From contig NC_066322.1 of NCBI RefSeq assembly GCF_022539315.1, positions 16,006,765 to 16,070,764 of the forward strand: 64,000 nt of DNA. The letters are read 5' to 3'. Positions 39,249-51,700 of the stretch are shown in pieces. The first letter of the stretch is position 1. Every line of letters begins with the position of its first letter. Below the pieces are notes generated by a model. It had not been told where the DNA came from. It saw only the letters and a list, made by a program, of their open reading frames with translations, and made no database searches. Origin of the DNA: Serinus canaria. Taxonomy: Eukaryota; Chordata; Aves; Passeriformes; Fringillidae. The position numbers and the translations under genes were made by a program.

Positions 39249-40130
39249 TCACCATTTGTTTTGCACTACATTTAAATATTCTACCATGTCTCTAGGCAGT
39301 GTAAGACAGTCATTCTGCAGCAAAACTTCTGCCGAAGTAGGCTCTGGTGGTGGAGTGCATTTAGAAATGATGGCCAGATGATGGCACAGTAAACGTCCTT
39401 CTTTTGACAGGCTGTACATGTCTATTAGAAATATTCCTTGTTCCATATGCATGTGGAGGATTAGACACATACACTCCTCACAGAGAACAACTACTTCCTG
39501 GAACACGTCAGCAGAGTATTTACTGCCAAATCCAGAAGGAGTTTGTGATTCTTACATCGTCCCCATTAATGAGAAAAATGTCACTATACAAAAGCTCTCT
39601 CTTTTTTCCCCCTTTCTTTTCAAATCCTTCAAACAGCTGATAACTAGCTTTTATAGACTGGAGAGTCAGATGGAATTCTGAACCTATTATTTTACTAAAA
39701 CCCCAGGGGTCAACTTATCACCCGAAAACCATTTTACATGGACAATTTGACTTTCATGTGGAGTGTCAGAACATACCCTAGATGGAAATCTGAAATAAAT
39801 TATGTGGAATAGTGCCTTCTTTGTGCTGAAATTTATCAGTCCCACACTACAATAATTTTGAAAATTGTATCCCTTAAGCTACAGTGCTGAGATATTATTA
39901 ACTGTTGAACTGAAAGAGCAGGTCTGATTGGCTACTATAAAGTCTATGGACAGAGACTAATTTCTATTGAACCACATGCTTATCTGAAGCTGTGTTCCAC
40001 CACTGCAAGCTGCCAACTTTATTTCCTTCCAGAATACACTGCCCATCTTTTTACCATCATCCTCAGTATGCACTGTCACTTCAGCAAATCCATTCCAGGA
40101 GCTAAGAATGTATCTAAGCTTCTGCTAATA
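39249..40130 (-). pseudogene. Broken coding-like stretch, family not recognised
   Basis: On the minus strand the longest intact piece ends in a TGA at 39249 and runs about 100 codons (C-terminus ...LPRDMVEYLNVVQNKW). Immediately upstream, other frames stay open and protein-like: a piece containing ELLYSDIFLINGDDVRITNS, one containing ESQIVHVKWFSGDKLTPGVL, and one containing GFAEVTVHTEDDGKKMGSVF. They are joined by apparent frameshifts and in-frame stops, with no clear introns. This pattern fits an old processed pseudogene or a dead element, but no family was recognised and the opposite strand is also partly open, so chance is a real alternative. Confidence 0.2.
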
Positions 40131-43100
40131 CGGTTTCTGAGACAATCACACCCAGGAGACAGGGAGGGAGATCCATCCACTTGTACCTCTTATCTTCCTA
40201 ACACAGGTTATTTTCCTCACTAAGCAAGCCTCCAGTCTCTGACATGCATCTCTGGGATGTATCACAAGATAAGCATATCTATTTCATGGCCAACACTTTC
40301 TTTATCACTTTTGCTGCCATACTTAGGAAATAAAATTATTTGATAATGTACTGATGCTTTGGTCAATGCACCTTTTACATCTGTTAGTACAATTTTTAGA
40401 AATCAAACTGACCTCATAGCCTACAATCTTTATATAATTGAGAATATACTGAAAATGATGAATGATACAGCTGCCGGGTGACTATTCTTTGAGTGAAAAT
40501 TCCCAACTAGACAGAAAAACCTTCTCCAGGCATAACACATAAGGCACAAGGAGAGACTTCTGGGATAAAAGAAGTGTATTTCCTACACCCAGGAACCTAA
40601 CAAGTCTGGAATAAAACAGCTAAAATATTCACACCAGGAAAAATAGTAATACATCGTACTGCCTTATTTTCATTCAGATAATTTAATAGCCTTTATAAAC
40701 TGAAAGAAATTGCTAAAAAGTAGGTTCTGATTTGCACATCCAAGTTTCTAGATAACACTACTTTCACTTTTTCTTTACTAGACAGTGTCAAGCTCTCCAT
40801 GGGGCATTCAAAACTAATGACCATTCACTGTGACAAATCAATCTCTCTAAGCAGAGAACCTATTGCTTCCAGCAATGGCATTCAGCTCACTAAGACCTTT
40901 GCCAGGCAGGAATTTGAAAACCAAGGCATGGCAGGTCTCTTCCAAACCTTTTAATGCCTGTCTGTCCAACATCTTTCTTTTATTTTAGGATGGATCTAAG
41001 AAGCAGCAGGAGCCTGTCAGTAAGTGGACATTTATCCCAAATGAGTGGCTTGGCTGCTTAAAGAAACACCATCAAAGGTATTGGCAAAGCAGGATATAAG
41101 AACCTGTGAAAATATACAGAGTTCAATGGCAAGGTTGGCTGTATAATACAGATTAAAGCATAAAAAAAAAAAAGAGTAATATTTCTGTGTCTATTTTCAT
41201 TACATCCTACCATTAAAGTGACTGGAGCAATTTGGCAGCCTTTTTCTGTCTCACTCAAACAACAGGAATTCTCTCACATCACAAATTCACAGTACTGGAG
41301 ATAAGGAAAAGTGCCAAGTTGGGAGTTTTCCACTTGTACTGATGAATATTCTGAGTACTTTTAAATTCTTAAACTGATGAGATAAATGTTTTGGAATCTA
41401 TTTCTCTAAATTATAGCTTAATAAGATCAAAAGAAGAAATCCATAATTTCAAAGGATAAAGCCTGAATCTAGCCGGAAGTGTGATCAGGTATCAACATGC
41501 AGCAGCTTAAAACAAGTTATGCAAGCTGACCTTAATATGTGTGAATATCAGGTTTCCACTGAAGAAATATGTATTTTTCAATATATTTTTCTGAGCAGAA
41601 ATCATGTCATGTCATTTATATGCAAATCAGACTATATTCTGCAGAAGCCATGGGAATTATTTGCACTTAATAAAGCCTCATAAATAGGTTTTGCCTCTAA
41701 GTGGGTGGGGGAACAGCAAATACATCATAGCCATTTACAGTTACAAACGTCTTTTTATTTTGAAAGCTATAGGCATCCTTTAATAATAAGTTTCACAGTT
41801 ACAAAAGAAACAGTGCTTCCTTTATATAAACAAAATATCCTTACAGCCTTCAAAACGTTTTGCCTTATTCCCTATGCTCAGCTATCTAAAATATAGAAAT
41901 TACCATCTAGCCCCAGTCAAAAAAAACGTGCTGGTTCCATGCAGTGTATATTAAATACAGGAAGACATTTCTTGTTTTTTATCTAGGCAATTTTTTTATA
42001 TCTGAAAGGATATATACCTTCTTCATGTGAAGTATGTCCACCCAGTATCATCCATTGCATTTCTGCAAAATGTGTTAACATTTTTACATACCACCAACTA
42101 GATGTGCCCCTCAAGTCCTGGCACATGGAAATAATCCATTTAAAAAGCACAAGAGGACAGACTCGACCACTCAAAGCACATTCCCCAAAGCGTAGTGTTT
42201 CAGTGTGGTAGGTAGCACACTAAAGCAAACTGGGAACCAACTCTCCCTAACTGGTATAAACAGTCTGAACTGAGACTCCTGTTAAGGGCAGGACTGCAAG
42301 TCAACAGTAGCACATCTTTTCCAGTCTCTTCACAACCAGAGGGAAGAGCAACAGTGATAAGTTTTGCCTAGAGACAGACTGATAACAAAAAGGGCCCCAA
42401 GGGCCCCTTGTGCTTACAGAGGTGCACTCCTTACCCCAGCCCACTCCATATGAAACGCCCATCGCGGCACATGGAGACCAGGACTTACAACACTGGGAGA
42501 AAGTGAAGGCTTAAACGGCTACAGTTAATTGTCACACAGACTTCAAGACCAAATACAGAAGCATTTCAGTCAAGCTGAAATGAATCACTGAAAGCACTGT
42601 ATGTGCCTCAGTTAATTCTCATGGAAGTCCTCCAAAAATTCAGTGTGTTAGTAGCCCTCTGCAGGAAGAGACATCTACCCTGATTAGTACCTTTTCTATT
42701 TCCTTATTGAGCAAAGGAGCTTGGAAAAAACCCAGGCATCCACAGATCTCATTTTAGAGGTATAATTAAAGATTCTGGCAGTAAAAACAATTGACATGAT
42801 ACGACTCTTTTGCTCATCTGCATAACATGCAGACAAAGTGACATAAAGAGCTAATGCAAGACACCCTTTCTTTCAGAAGAGGTACCATCAATACTGTCAT
42901 AATGATGTATCATTTGTGCTCTGCAAAATGACTAATTTCAAATATTTTGTGTATATTGGTTTCATACAATGACTTCTGTTCATTCTTTATCATTATACTG
43001 ACTGCCTTTAAGAGCACCAACTTTTATACATCACATAACTATTCTGTGAAGGAATATATAAATAAAAATATACCCAAATAACAAGAGTCTGACTCGTTGC

Positions 43101-45355
43101 AACTGCTCTTATTTTGACAATTACTGTAATGTTTAACTCATTAAAATCTTCAAATACAGGAATAAAAGCTATATAATTAAAATGTGCTCAAGACATGCAC
43201 TACACAATGAAAATTATGTTACAATACATTTGCAGTATTCTGTATGCTGTAACTTACCTTATACACAAATATGTCTGGCAACATGTTTAAACACTATACT
43301 TATTTTCCCACTACTTTTGAAGATTATAGGTTTTGAGTGCATATTGCATTTTCTTCAGGCACAGATATGGTTGACCTTAGTTTATATTTTGAAATCAATA
43401 TGTGTGATAGGACAAGGAAGCACATAAGGAAGTTGAAGTTAAATTAAAAGCAGGTATAAGCATGTATTTTATTATGGAGAATCACACAACTAAGATAGTA
43501 AAACCTGACTTCTCATCACATTGAATTTTCTTTCACTACTCCATTATAGAAAACAGTATTTTTATAATGTAAATTTTGTAGAATCATCCCCAGACTAAAG
43601 TCTGTGGCATCCTGCTGTATCCCCAAAGAATTACTTACACAATCCCACTGATCGAAACTCAAGCCACTCATTTAATGTTTCAGCTCTATGCAGAATTAAA
43701 ATAAGGATCAGTTTAGACTTTAACAATTTTTTAATTTACTTTAGTCTGTATTTTACTCATTGTTAGTAGCTTAGTGAAAATGTTTGATGATATCCCGTTG
43801 AATTTGTTCTTTTTAGCATTTGGTTAGCACCTGAAACAAAGCACAGTCATCTCTTGTCCTTATATTCACCTTAGGGAAATCAGATCCTTACGTGGATAAA
43901 GGAATTCAGTGTCTCACATGCACAAGCACAACAATATTCAGTGAGCCTGTCTGTGAAATTACATCCCACCACCTTCCCCACGTCACTCTCATCACAGGTA
44001 ATTTGGAGAGTCCCACCAGAGAGCGTTCCACCAATATCTTCTGACAGTGTCTGCCTCTTTCTAGTGACTAGGCAGGGAGTCCAGGAGAACTAGGTTTATC
44101 TCTTCATGGGATTCAATTAAACAACGGCAATTACAGCTCTCCAACTTACCTTCTGGGGTGTCACCTGGGGTTTTTGTCTCCTGATCATTTATATGAAGCA
44201 TCTTTTGAGAAACACCACTGTATCTGCCTAGGAGCCACCTGTTTCCCATGGAAGTCAGAAGATGGTGATGTGCAGGAGATAATATCTGCATTCTTAAATC
44301 TTATCCTGACACAGAACTGGAATGTGTACATGACTAGGACTGCTGGGTTAAATGTAGCAGTAGTACAGTAATTCTGAGTTACATCAGCTTGGAAGCTTAA
44401 TTTTAAAAAAATCTGACAAAAAGAGATCTGACATACTAATAACTTTGAGATGTAATAAAATACTTGAGGTGTAGAAAAGTGAGTTAAGCTTGGGCCTGCT
44501 GACATTTGCATAGTCAAAAGCATACTGAGGGGTGAGTATTGAGGCTGCTTAGATTAGGCCATTCTTTCATGCACAGGAAGAGTTATATTAAGTCAAAAGC
44601 GTAAGGAAACACTGGAGTCAAGCAAAATGTTACTAGTTGAGAAAATTACAACCTGGTAGTGGAGAAAAACATGACTGCATTTAGTTGCACCACAAACAAT
44701 GTTGAAAGAACAGACAACTAATGTTCCATATGTGATTGTAACATTTTAATTCCTCACATTTTAAATAATTAACAGTAAAAATTAACGTTCTCTTGGATTT
44801 TAGGCAATATCATATATTCTACTAACTGTTGAAATTGCAAAGTCTACTATTCAAGCACTAAAGCTACAAGAAAATATCCAAATCCAATGCCTGGTGCCTA
44901 AATCTGTATTAGGTCACATGAATGTCCATTTTATGAACCTGGGTATGAAACTGAACAACCAAGAGTATTTTAGAGTACTTTTACAGACATTTAACAACTG
45001 GTTTGCTGAGAATCTGGAAACATATCTGCTGAAGTTGCACTTTTTTATTAACACATTCATAGCACTGTCAAAAGGAATATCTAGAATCTAGAATAAACTA
45101 TCATCCAATCACTTCTATTTATAAAGCTAATTATTTTATAGAATCAGCACTATGAAAAATTCAGCTTTAGAGAAACTGAAAGTAAAACCCCCAAAAAATT
45201 ACAAAATTTCCAAGGAAAGAGTATTTCATTCACTTAAAGATTACATGAGAAGCAGGACAGGTTACTATAAACACTTAATCCTTTACTTTCTCTAATGGGA
45301 TTTTCTGTTATCTATACAAGTACCCTCAAATTATGAACAAATTTCAATATTTTTC
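40131..45355. other. Intergenic 3' of HFM1, no gene seen
   Basis: AT-rich unique sequence with a poly-A stretch at about 41161-41173. Small open frames (for example plus 44174-44371) have no recognised family. It may include distal HFM1 3' UTR. Confidence 0.5.
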
Positions 45356-45414
45356 TTTATTTCAATATATTTCTTTATATTTCTCCTTTGACAAATTTCA
45401 ATATTTTTCTTTAT
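45337..45414. repeat. 24-bp direct repeat, 54-bp spacing
   Basis: ACAAATTTCAATATTTTTCT followed by TTAT occurs identically at 45337-45360 and 45391-45414, with a related partial copy between. It sits in the probable HFM1 3' UTR/poly(A) region. Confidence 0.8.
45356..45361 (-). terminator. HFM1: Candidate HFM1 poly(A) signal AATAAA
   Basis: Minus-strand AATAAA lies 285 nt beyond the HFM1 stop codon. Other A/T-rich variants are nearby, so the exact cleavage site is uncertain. Confidence 0.35.
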
Positions 45415-45645
45415 AATCTGAAAACAGCAAGGTCAACAAAAATACTTTAATACTTGTAAAACGAGATGTTATTTCTTATATTCTATAAATTCTACAACAA
45501 AACTGCCATTATATATTCTATGCAGCAATCCAGCTGTTAATAAATAGGTTTTCAACAGGAATCAAATCTCTTGACTGAAACCTTCACTATAAAATTGGCT
45601 GTAAGCTCTTTCCCCAGCACTTACAATGTATTTTGTTTACACATT

Positions 45646-45712
45646 TTACAAAATACCATCAAATATTCCAAGAAAGGGCTTGACATCATTGGTTTCATCA
45701 TCAAGAAGAAAT
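45646..45712 (-). CDS. HFM1: HFM1 last coding exon and stop
   Basis: Completes Arg, then [20 protein letters not shown], Leu and TAA (45648-45646). The human protein ends DDEADEMKSLLGIFDGIF, so the C-terminal motif is conserved to the last residue but one. Acceptor CTTTAG. Confidence 0.96.
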
Positions 45713-48700
45713 CTAAAGAAGATTAAGCAAACAGACAAATCAGGTATAGCACATCAAAACCTATAGAATCAGGAACACTATACAAAGTCAAGAGAAACCA
45801 AGACAAGCAATATAATTTTAAGTAGTCTCTCAAGAAAAAATAATTGTTACTATTATTGTGAAAACTAAACTTTTCAGCAATGAATATTAGAAACAAACAC
45901 ATTGCCCAAAAGTCTTTGTTCCATGAAGAACTAAGCACTGGAACACTGAAGGAACAGAAAAACATATGTAAGTTTTTCCTACCTTGGATCTACTTCTTTT
46001 CCCTGCTCTTTGGTGAAAATAAAAAAATCTTCTTTCCTAGTGAATTTAGAAGAGTCTGAGATTATTTCTGGGATGGAAGAACACTGTAAATTTTTTTGCT
46101 CTTGAGAAGGACTTGAATGTGTTTTTTCTTGAAAACTAAACTGCAACACAAAAGTTTAAAAGTATATATGGTTAAACCAACTGAAACTCCCAGGTGGTTG
46201 TAGAATGTAGTACTGGTATTTAACTGATATTATGGTGTTTGACAAGGACCAAGCCTGTGATGAATCTAACTATATACTGGACAGAAAAATTAACAAACTG
46301 AGTAAATAGTTTTGGAATCATGCTATATAAATTAAATTCATATCATATTTCTTTGTATCAGGAATATCCCACTGAACACAGAATGATTTGGACAATTTGA
46401 AATTCATGATATCCTAATTGATTCCTAAGTCAGATATGGCAGATATATTTACACAATAAGTACTCAAATCATAGAAAATTCTGTTGTCAATATATTTTTA
46501 CTCACCAAAGTTACATTTCTATTCTGTACAGATAAATCCACTTTTGATGTGCTATTGACCACAGAAACATCTGAGTTCTGAATACTGGATTCATCTTGTA
46601 CTGTCCATGAACTGAAAATACCAAGTTGAATAATTTCAGTATTTTTACAGAAGAGAAAAATTATTTGCTGTTCAATTCAGGTTTTTCTACTTATTTCTCT
46701 GCACACCTAAATAAAAACCAAATTAAAATAATGCAACAATTCATACCTTTTAAACATTGAAATTTCACTCACTTCTATGAGTAAACAACCTTCTATATAT
46801 TTAATTACACAGATACATGTGAAATACAGAAAATATCTTTTTAAACTGAATAAAACAGTAGTAAATTATGTAAGTCTTACTCTTTTGAAATGTTATTTGT
46901 GGCATTGCTTGATGTATACCGGCAGAGGGGTTGACATTCATCTGGACTTTGAAGACAGATATTTCCATGTTCTGTGAAAGAATGAAAGTTTTAAAAAGAG
47001 GGTTGAGAAGCAGCCAGAACCCCTTCTAAATATTTCCCATGTTCTGATAAATAATACTTAGAAAATTATGAAAGTGTCTTAACACTTGAAATATTTCTTC
47101 TTCGGGTTTTGGGCTAATATAAAGATAAGCAGAGATATACAGTCAGTCTACATTATGAAACAACAATTATGTAGTTGCAAGCCATCAAAAAACTTCAATT
47201 GTGAGTTTTTCAACTCTCCCTTCTGTATTGGATTTATCACAATATATGTGACGTTCAAGGCAGAATAATAAATCTGTCAGTCTAGCCAATTAACCAAAAA
47301 TTTCAGGTGGTTCTGTTCATTATATATTATTATAATTTATTCTCAAATAATAGACTGTAGAATAATTTTAGGAAAGAAAAAAGTTTGTTGAAATAACCGT
47401 ACCTAATTCTCTACTGACAAAATTACTGGCAAATACCAATTTCTCATCATCAATATCATCCCAAATATCATCTCTCAGTTCAAAGTCCACATTCAAAGCA
47501 TCTGAAAAACAGTATCTGCTTTTATCTGTGTGAAAAATATGAAGCATTAATTTAAACATTAAAACAGTGAACAGTTTAATTTTAAACATTAGCAGTAACT
47601 TACTACTCTTTCCACAATTCCAGGATTGCAGCTGTTTCTGAGATACTTCTAAGGTATTAATATTATCTGCCTGGTCCACTGAAGGTGGTAAAGATGACAG
47701 TTTGTTGTTAGACCTATTAAAAAAAGTAAATCACTGACAAGTCTGCAAAACAATTGCAGAAAGTTGTAAAATAAATTTATACACAAAACAATTCTTAGTA
47801 ATACCTTGGCAAGGCTGGCAATAAAGACTTAGGTGTAAAAACAAATTGTTTGAGATCCACATTTTCAGCTTGATTTAACATCTGCATCTAAAGAAAGCAA
47901 AATATTTTAACTTATAAGATATAAACATACTAAGAACTATTATTTCTTAACAAGCTTAATGGCATCATTAATATTGTAAGTTAGCATAATATTTAAATGT
48001 CATAAAACCTTTCTGATGTCTGTCTAATGCACTCTGTTAAAAAGGTTTGAATTATGTGCTTCTGGTGGAGGTATCCAAGCACCCTGGCAAAGCCAGGCTG
48101 GTTGACTCTCATCTTTGTTAGCTGTAGGCTAAATAATCCTCTACTGCAAACAAACAAGCAAACTAAACAGTGAGGTGGAAATAAAACCCTCCAATACCTC
48201 AAATGTCATTCTTGCTGCAGAAAGACCTAGTTTAACACTACATTCAGAGGAATAAAGTGCAAGCCATGAAATGTTTCAGAAGTTTAAAGCTAATAGGGAT
48301 AGTTTTCTTATAAACAAGAGGATCTACTTGCCAGTTTAAAAAGGACTCTTAGTAGCATCATTAATAAATACCACAATTTTTTTCATTCAGGTCATTTTGC
48401 CAAAGCAAGTCACAGTGCAGTACCTTCCAACAATGCCTCTGAACCTCACCAACCACAACCTATCAAATGCTATAAAAGAAAAAATATAGAGGACATGCAC
48501 AAAAGTGGACCAATGGAAATGTCCCAAAGAACAGCAGAACCTCTCAAAGATTCCTGGACCATTGTACTTTCTTACTTTTTTCACTCCACACGGAAAAGTC
48601 AAACTTGAATGTTCATATTTAGTGATAAAATTCTCTCTGCAAACAATGCTTACAAATATGTAACAGATTAAAATAAATCTATGAAATGGCTGACTGCATT

Positions 48701-51700
48701 CAAGTGAACCTTTAGACGTTTTACTGGGGGTATAGATGAAACTGAGTTCCTGCTCCTTAAATCAGCTAAGTACAAAGAAAACTTTGTGTCTCCATTCATC
48801 TGTGACTTTGGAGATACTCCAGTTTTACCTGAGAAAATGAAGTAAAATAATCTTTAGATTTGTTATAAGGGATAATCCTAACTGTTTTCAAATTACTTTG
48901 AACAACTTAGCCACTAAGCTTAATATCTTCTGTTAAAAGATTCTAAAAGATTTAGCATGCTAACTGCAAGATATAACATAGTATTTATAAAAAAGGTTAA
49001 CATTTTTAAAATCATATGCTAAGTACAAAAAGTATTATTAGTCATTGTAGTGCCTATAAAAGTGCTATTGCCAAAGCTATTTTTAACTGTTTTTATGACT
49101 GCATCATAACAACTCAGGCCCCATTCTCTTGCTTGCATTGTTTCTATTAATGTAGCCATTGGTATGATGGGAGCTGTTCTAAATTGCATTTCTCTTAAAG
49201 TATCAGAAGTAGTAGATTTAATGAAACTCACAGCAGTCATGCCCACACACATCTTTATTTTTACAGCGGTGGTTGCATTCTCTGTTGCCATATTTCTTGT
49301 AAGCAATCGCCTGTTTAGATCTGCCTCCTAGATAAATAAAATACAGAAATTCAAACAGCAATATTGGATACCAAACACCCATGATTTTTTCTTACTTTCA
49401 AACCCATCAAAGAACTGCAGTGTAGTACTTTACACGTAGATGCAGCAGAGTTGTTTTATTACCTTTGAGAAAGAAACAGCAGGGATGAATAAAGATTTAG
49501 TTCCCTAGTGAAAGCAAAATTCAATTTTCTGTTGACTTTAGTATCAGCCAGATACTGTGATCTGACCATTTACCTGTATCTACTTTTGCTGCTGGCAAGC
49601 TTTGGGGTGGGCCATAACATTTATCAAGTGTAGATTCAGCTTTCAGTTTTTGATTTGTAACCACCTTACGTCCCTCTGGTTTTGGTGTTAAGTAGAAGGC
49701 TGTATATGCTCGCTGTATATCAAGGCCAACTTGGAAAATAAAAAGACAAAAATATTAAAACTGCTTTAAAATGTTTCTATACTACAGTTATCTTCAGTTT
49801 TCTAAAGTGTTTAAGCAAGTAAATGTTACTCAAAGATCACGGAAATTTAAAACAATTATTTGCCCATAGAGCACACTCTTGTATGACCAGATTCTTTGGG
49901 ACTGAGATTAAAAACCCCAAACATTTTTTAGAATTAAAGACATAGTTACTAGAAGAAAAACAAAATTAGTTCCTTTAACCAAATGTTCTTGTATTGTGTT
50001 AAATCTACCTTTATCTATGACTTTGCAGAGCTGATAAAATTTCAACTTTTAAACTGTACTGCAGTCTGTGTTCAGGAGTATCTGCAGCTCTGTACTGGCA
50101 AAGGCATAAAACTAATGTATGGATAATGCTTCGTAAGTTGAAGGCCAATATTCAGGACAGACTAAGAGACACCCTTTGTAAAGAGAGCAATTTTGTCTTT
50201 TCTTAGGGAAATAAAATTTGCTGGAAAACCAGACAGACTTTTAAAAAATGTGAGATTTCCTTGAAGTCTGAAATAGGAACAGATTTAAAAATAAGTAGAG
50301 ACTACGAAGACCTGGTTTTAGTCTAATTTCACTGTTGCCAGTTTCAGAAAAATTACCTGTTGTGGTAAGTTTTACTGAACTCAGTACTGAGTACTTTATC
50401 TACTGTACCTGCAGATAAAAGGACATTTTTAATTTCTGTGTGGTTAGAAAACCCTTTTTTCCAGAGCCACGGGTCTAGCTTTAGAAATATAGATTATTCC
50501 AGGCTTGATTATTGTAATAATTTCAATGTCAATATTTACCATGGAAGCAGCAACTACACTTCAGTTAACCTAACACCCAGCACTCTTCTTTACTGGTGAG
50601 GCATGATGACAGAATTGAATGGAGCCAGTTTATCTTTAAATTGTTTTCTGAAGTTTTGTGTTTCAAGGTCGTAAGGTGCTCATTTGCTGCTATAGTTCAA
50701 ACTGTATGAAAATTGACACTGAGGGGATCCATGTTTAAATCTGCACATAGTAAGGCACAACGTTTTCAGCTGTAGGAATCTCTTGTTACCAAAGTGGAGA
50801 TGAACCACATCCAACACCTCTTTACTACAGTGCAAAATCTAACCATTCACAAAGACAGCTCTGCTCAGCATAAATAACCTGTCAGGCTGATGGGTTACCC
50901 CTACTGAAAGTTAACTCACTTGAAGGAGAAGGACAAAAGAGAATCTGTATCAACAGAGCAAAACACTGTCTTCTAGTAACAGTTTGATAATCTCAGTTCC
51001 TTAATGTAGTAGTAAATTAAATAAACAGATAAATAATTGTGAGAGGCAGTATGCAACCCAGTAAAATGCATGTTATAGAGGTTTGTTTCCAGACCAGCTC
51101 ACTTTATTATACTTTGCCTTAATAGAAAGGGTTTTAGTAATTTGTTCCAAAATCATACGCATATTGCTTTTTAATTCAAAGATTACCTTAACCTACCATA
51201 ATCAGAACTAATTAAATTTATACTAATGTCTTCTGATTTAAGAGCTCTTTTAACTTCAATTTTCTTCATCCAATTTCCAGTTTTCAAAAGCACAGAATCC
51301 CTGTAATTCATCAGCAAAGTTGTTAGACAAGGACAACATACTATGGTATGCATACTATGGTATCTGTAACCAAGTGGAAGAGCTTTTATTTAGTCCTAGT
51401 TCTTTCATTTTGCTTGATAATTGGCCGAAGAATAACTTTTCAATAATGTATGATTTATGGCCATAAGAGGGCCAGGATCCTACAGATCAGTTTCCATTTT
51501 GCCAAAAGTGCCAGATTTTGGCCAGAATTCTCATGAAGGTCAAGCAGTTGGAAAAGATTCTGCTCCTCTTTTTCCATTTGCTGCAAGCATCTCTTAGCCA
51601 ACTGGAGAATTTAAATCCATCTCTGAGGGAAAAAAATTATTTCTAAAATATAATTGAAGAAATATAGCTACCAGGAGTAAGTAACAACTGGTTTATATAC

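Noticed and set aside
49019..49306. 95-codon minus-strand frame starting [13 protein letters not shown]
   Set aside because: It is an out-of-frame shadow of the HFM1 Cys/His exon running on into the intron; the frame that joins the neighbouring exons gives the conserved [15 protein letters not shown].
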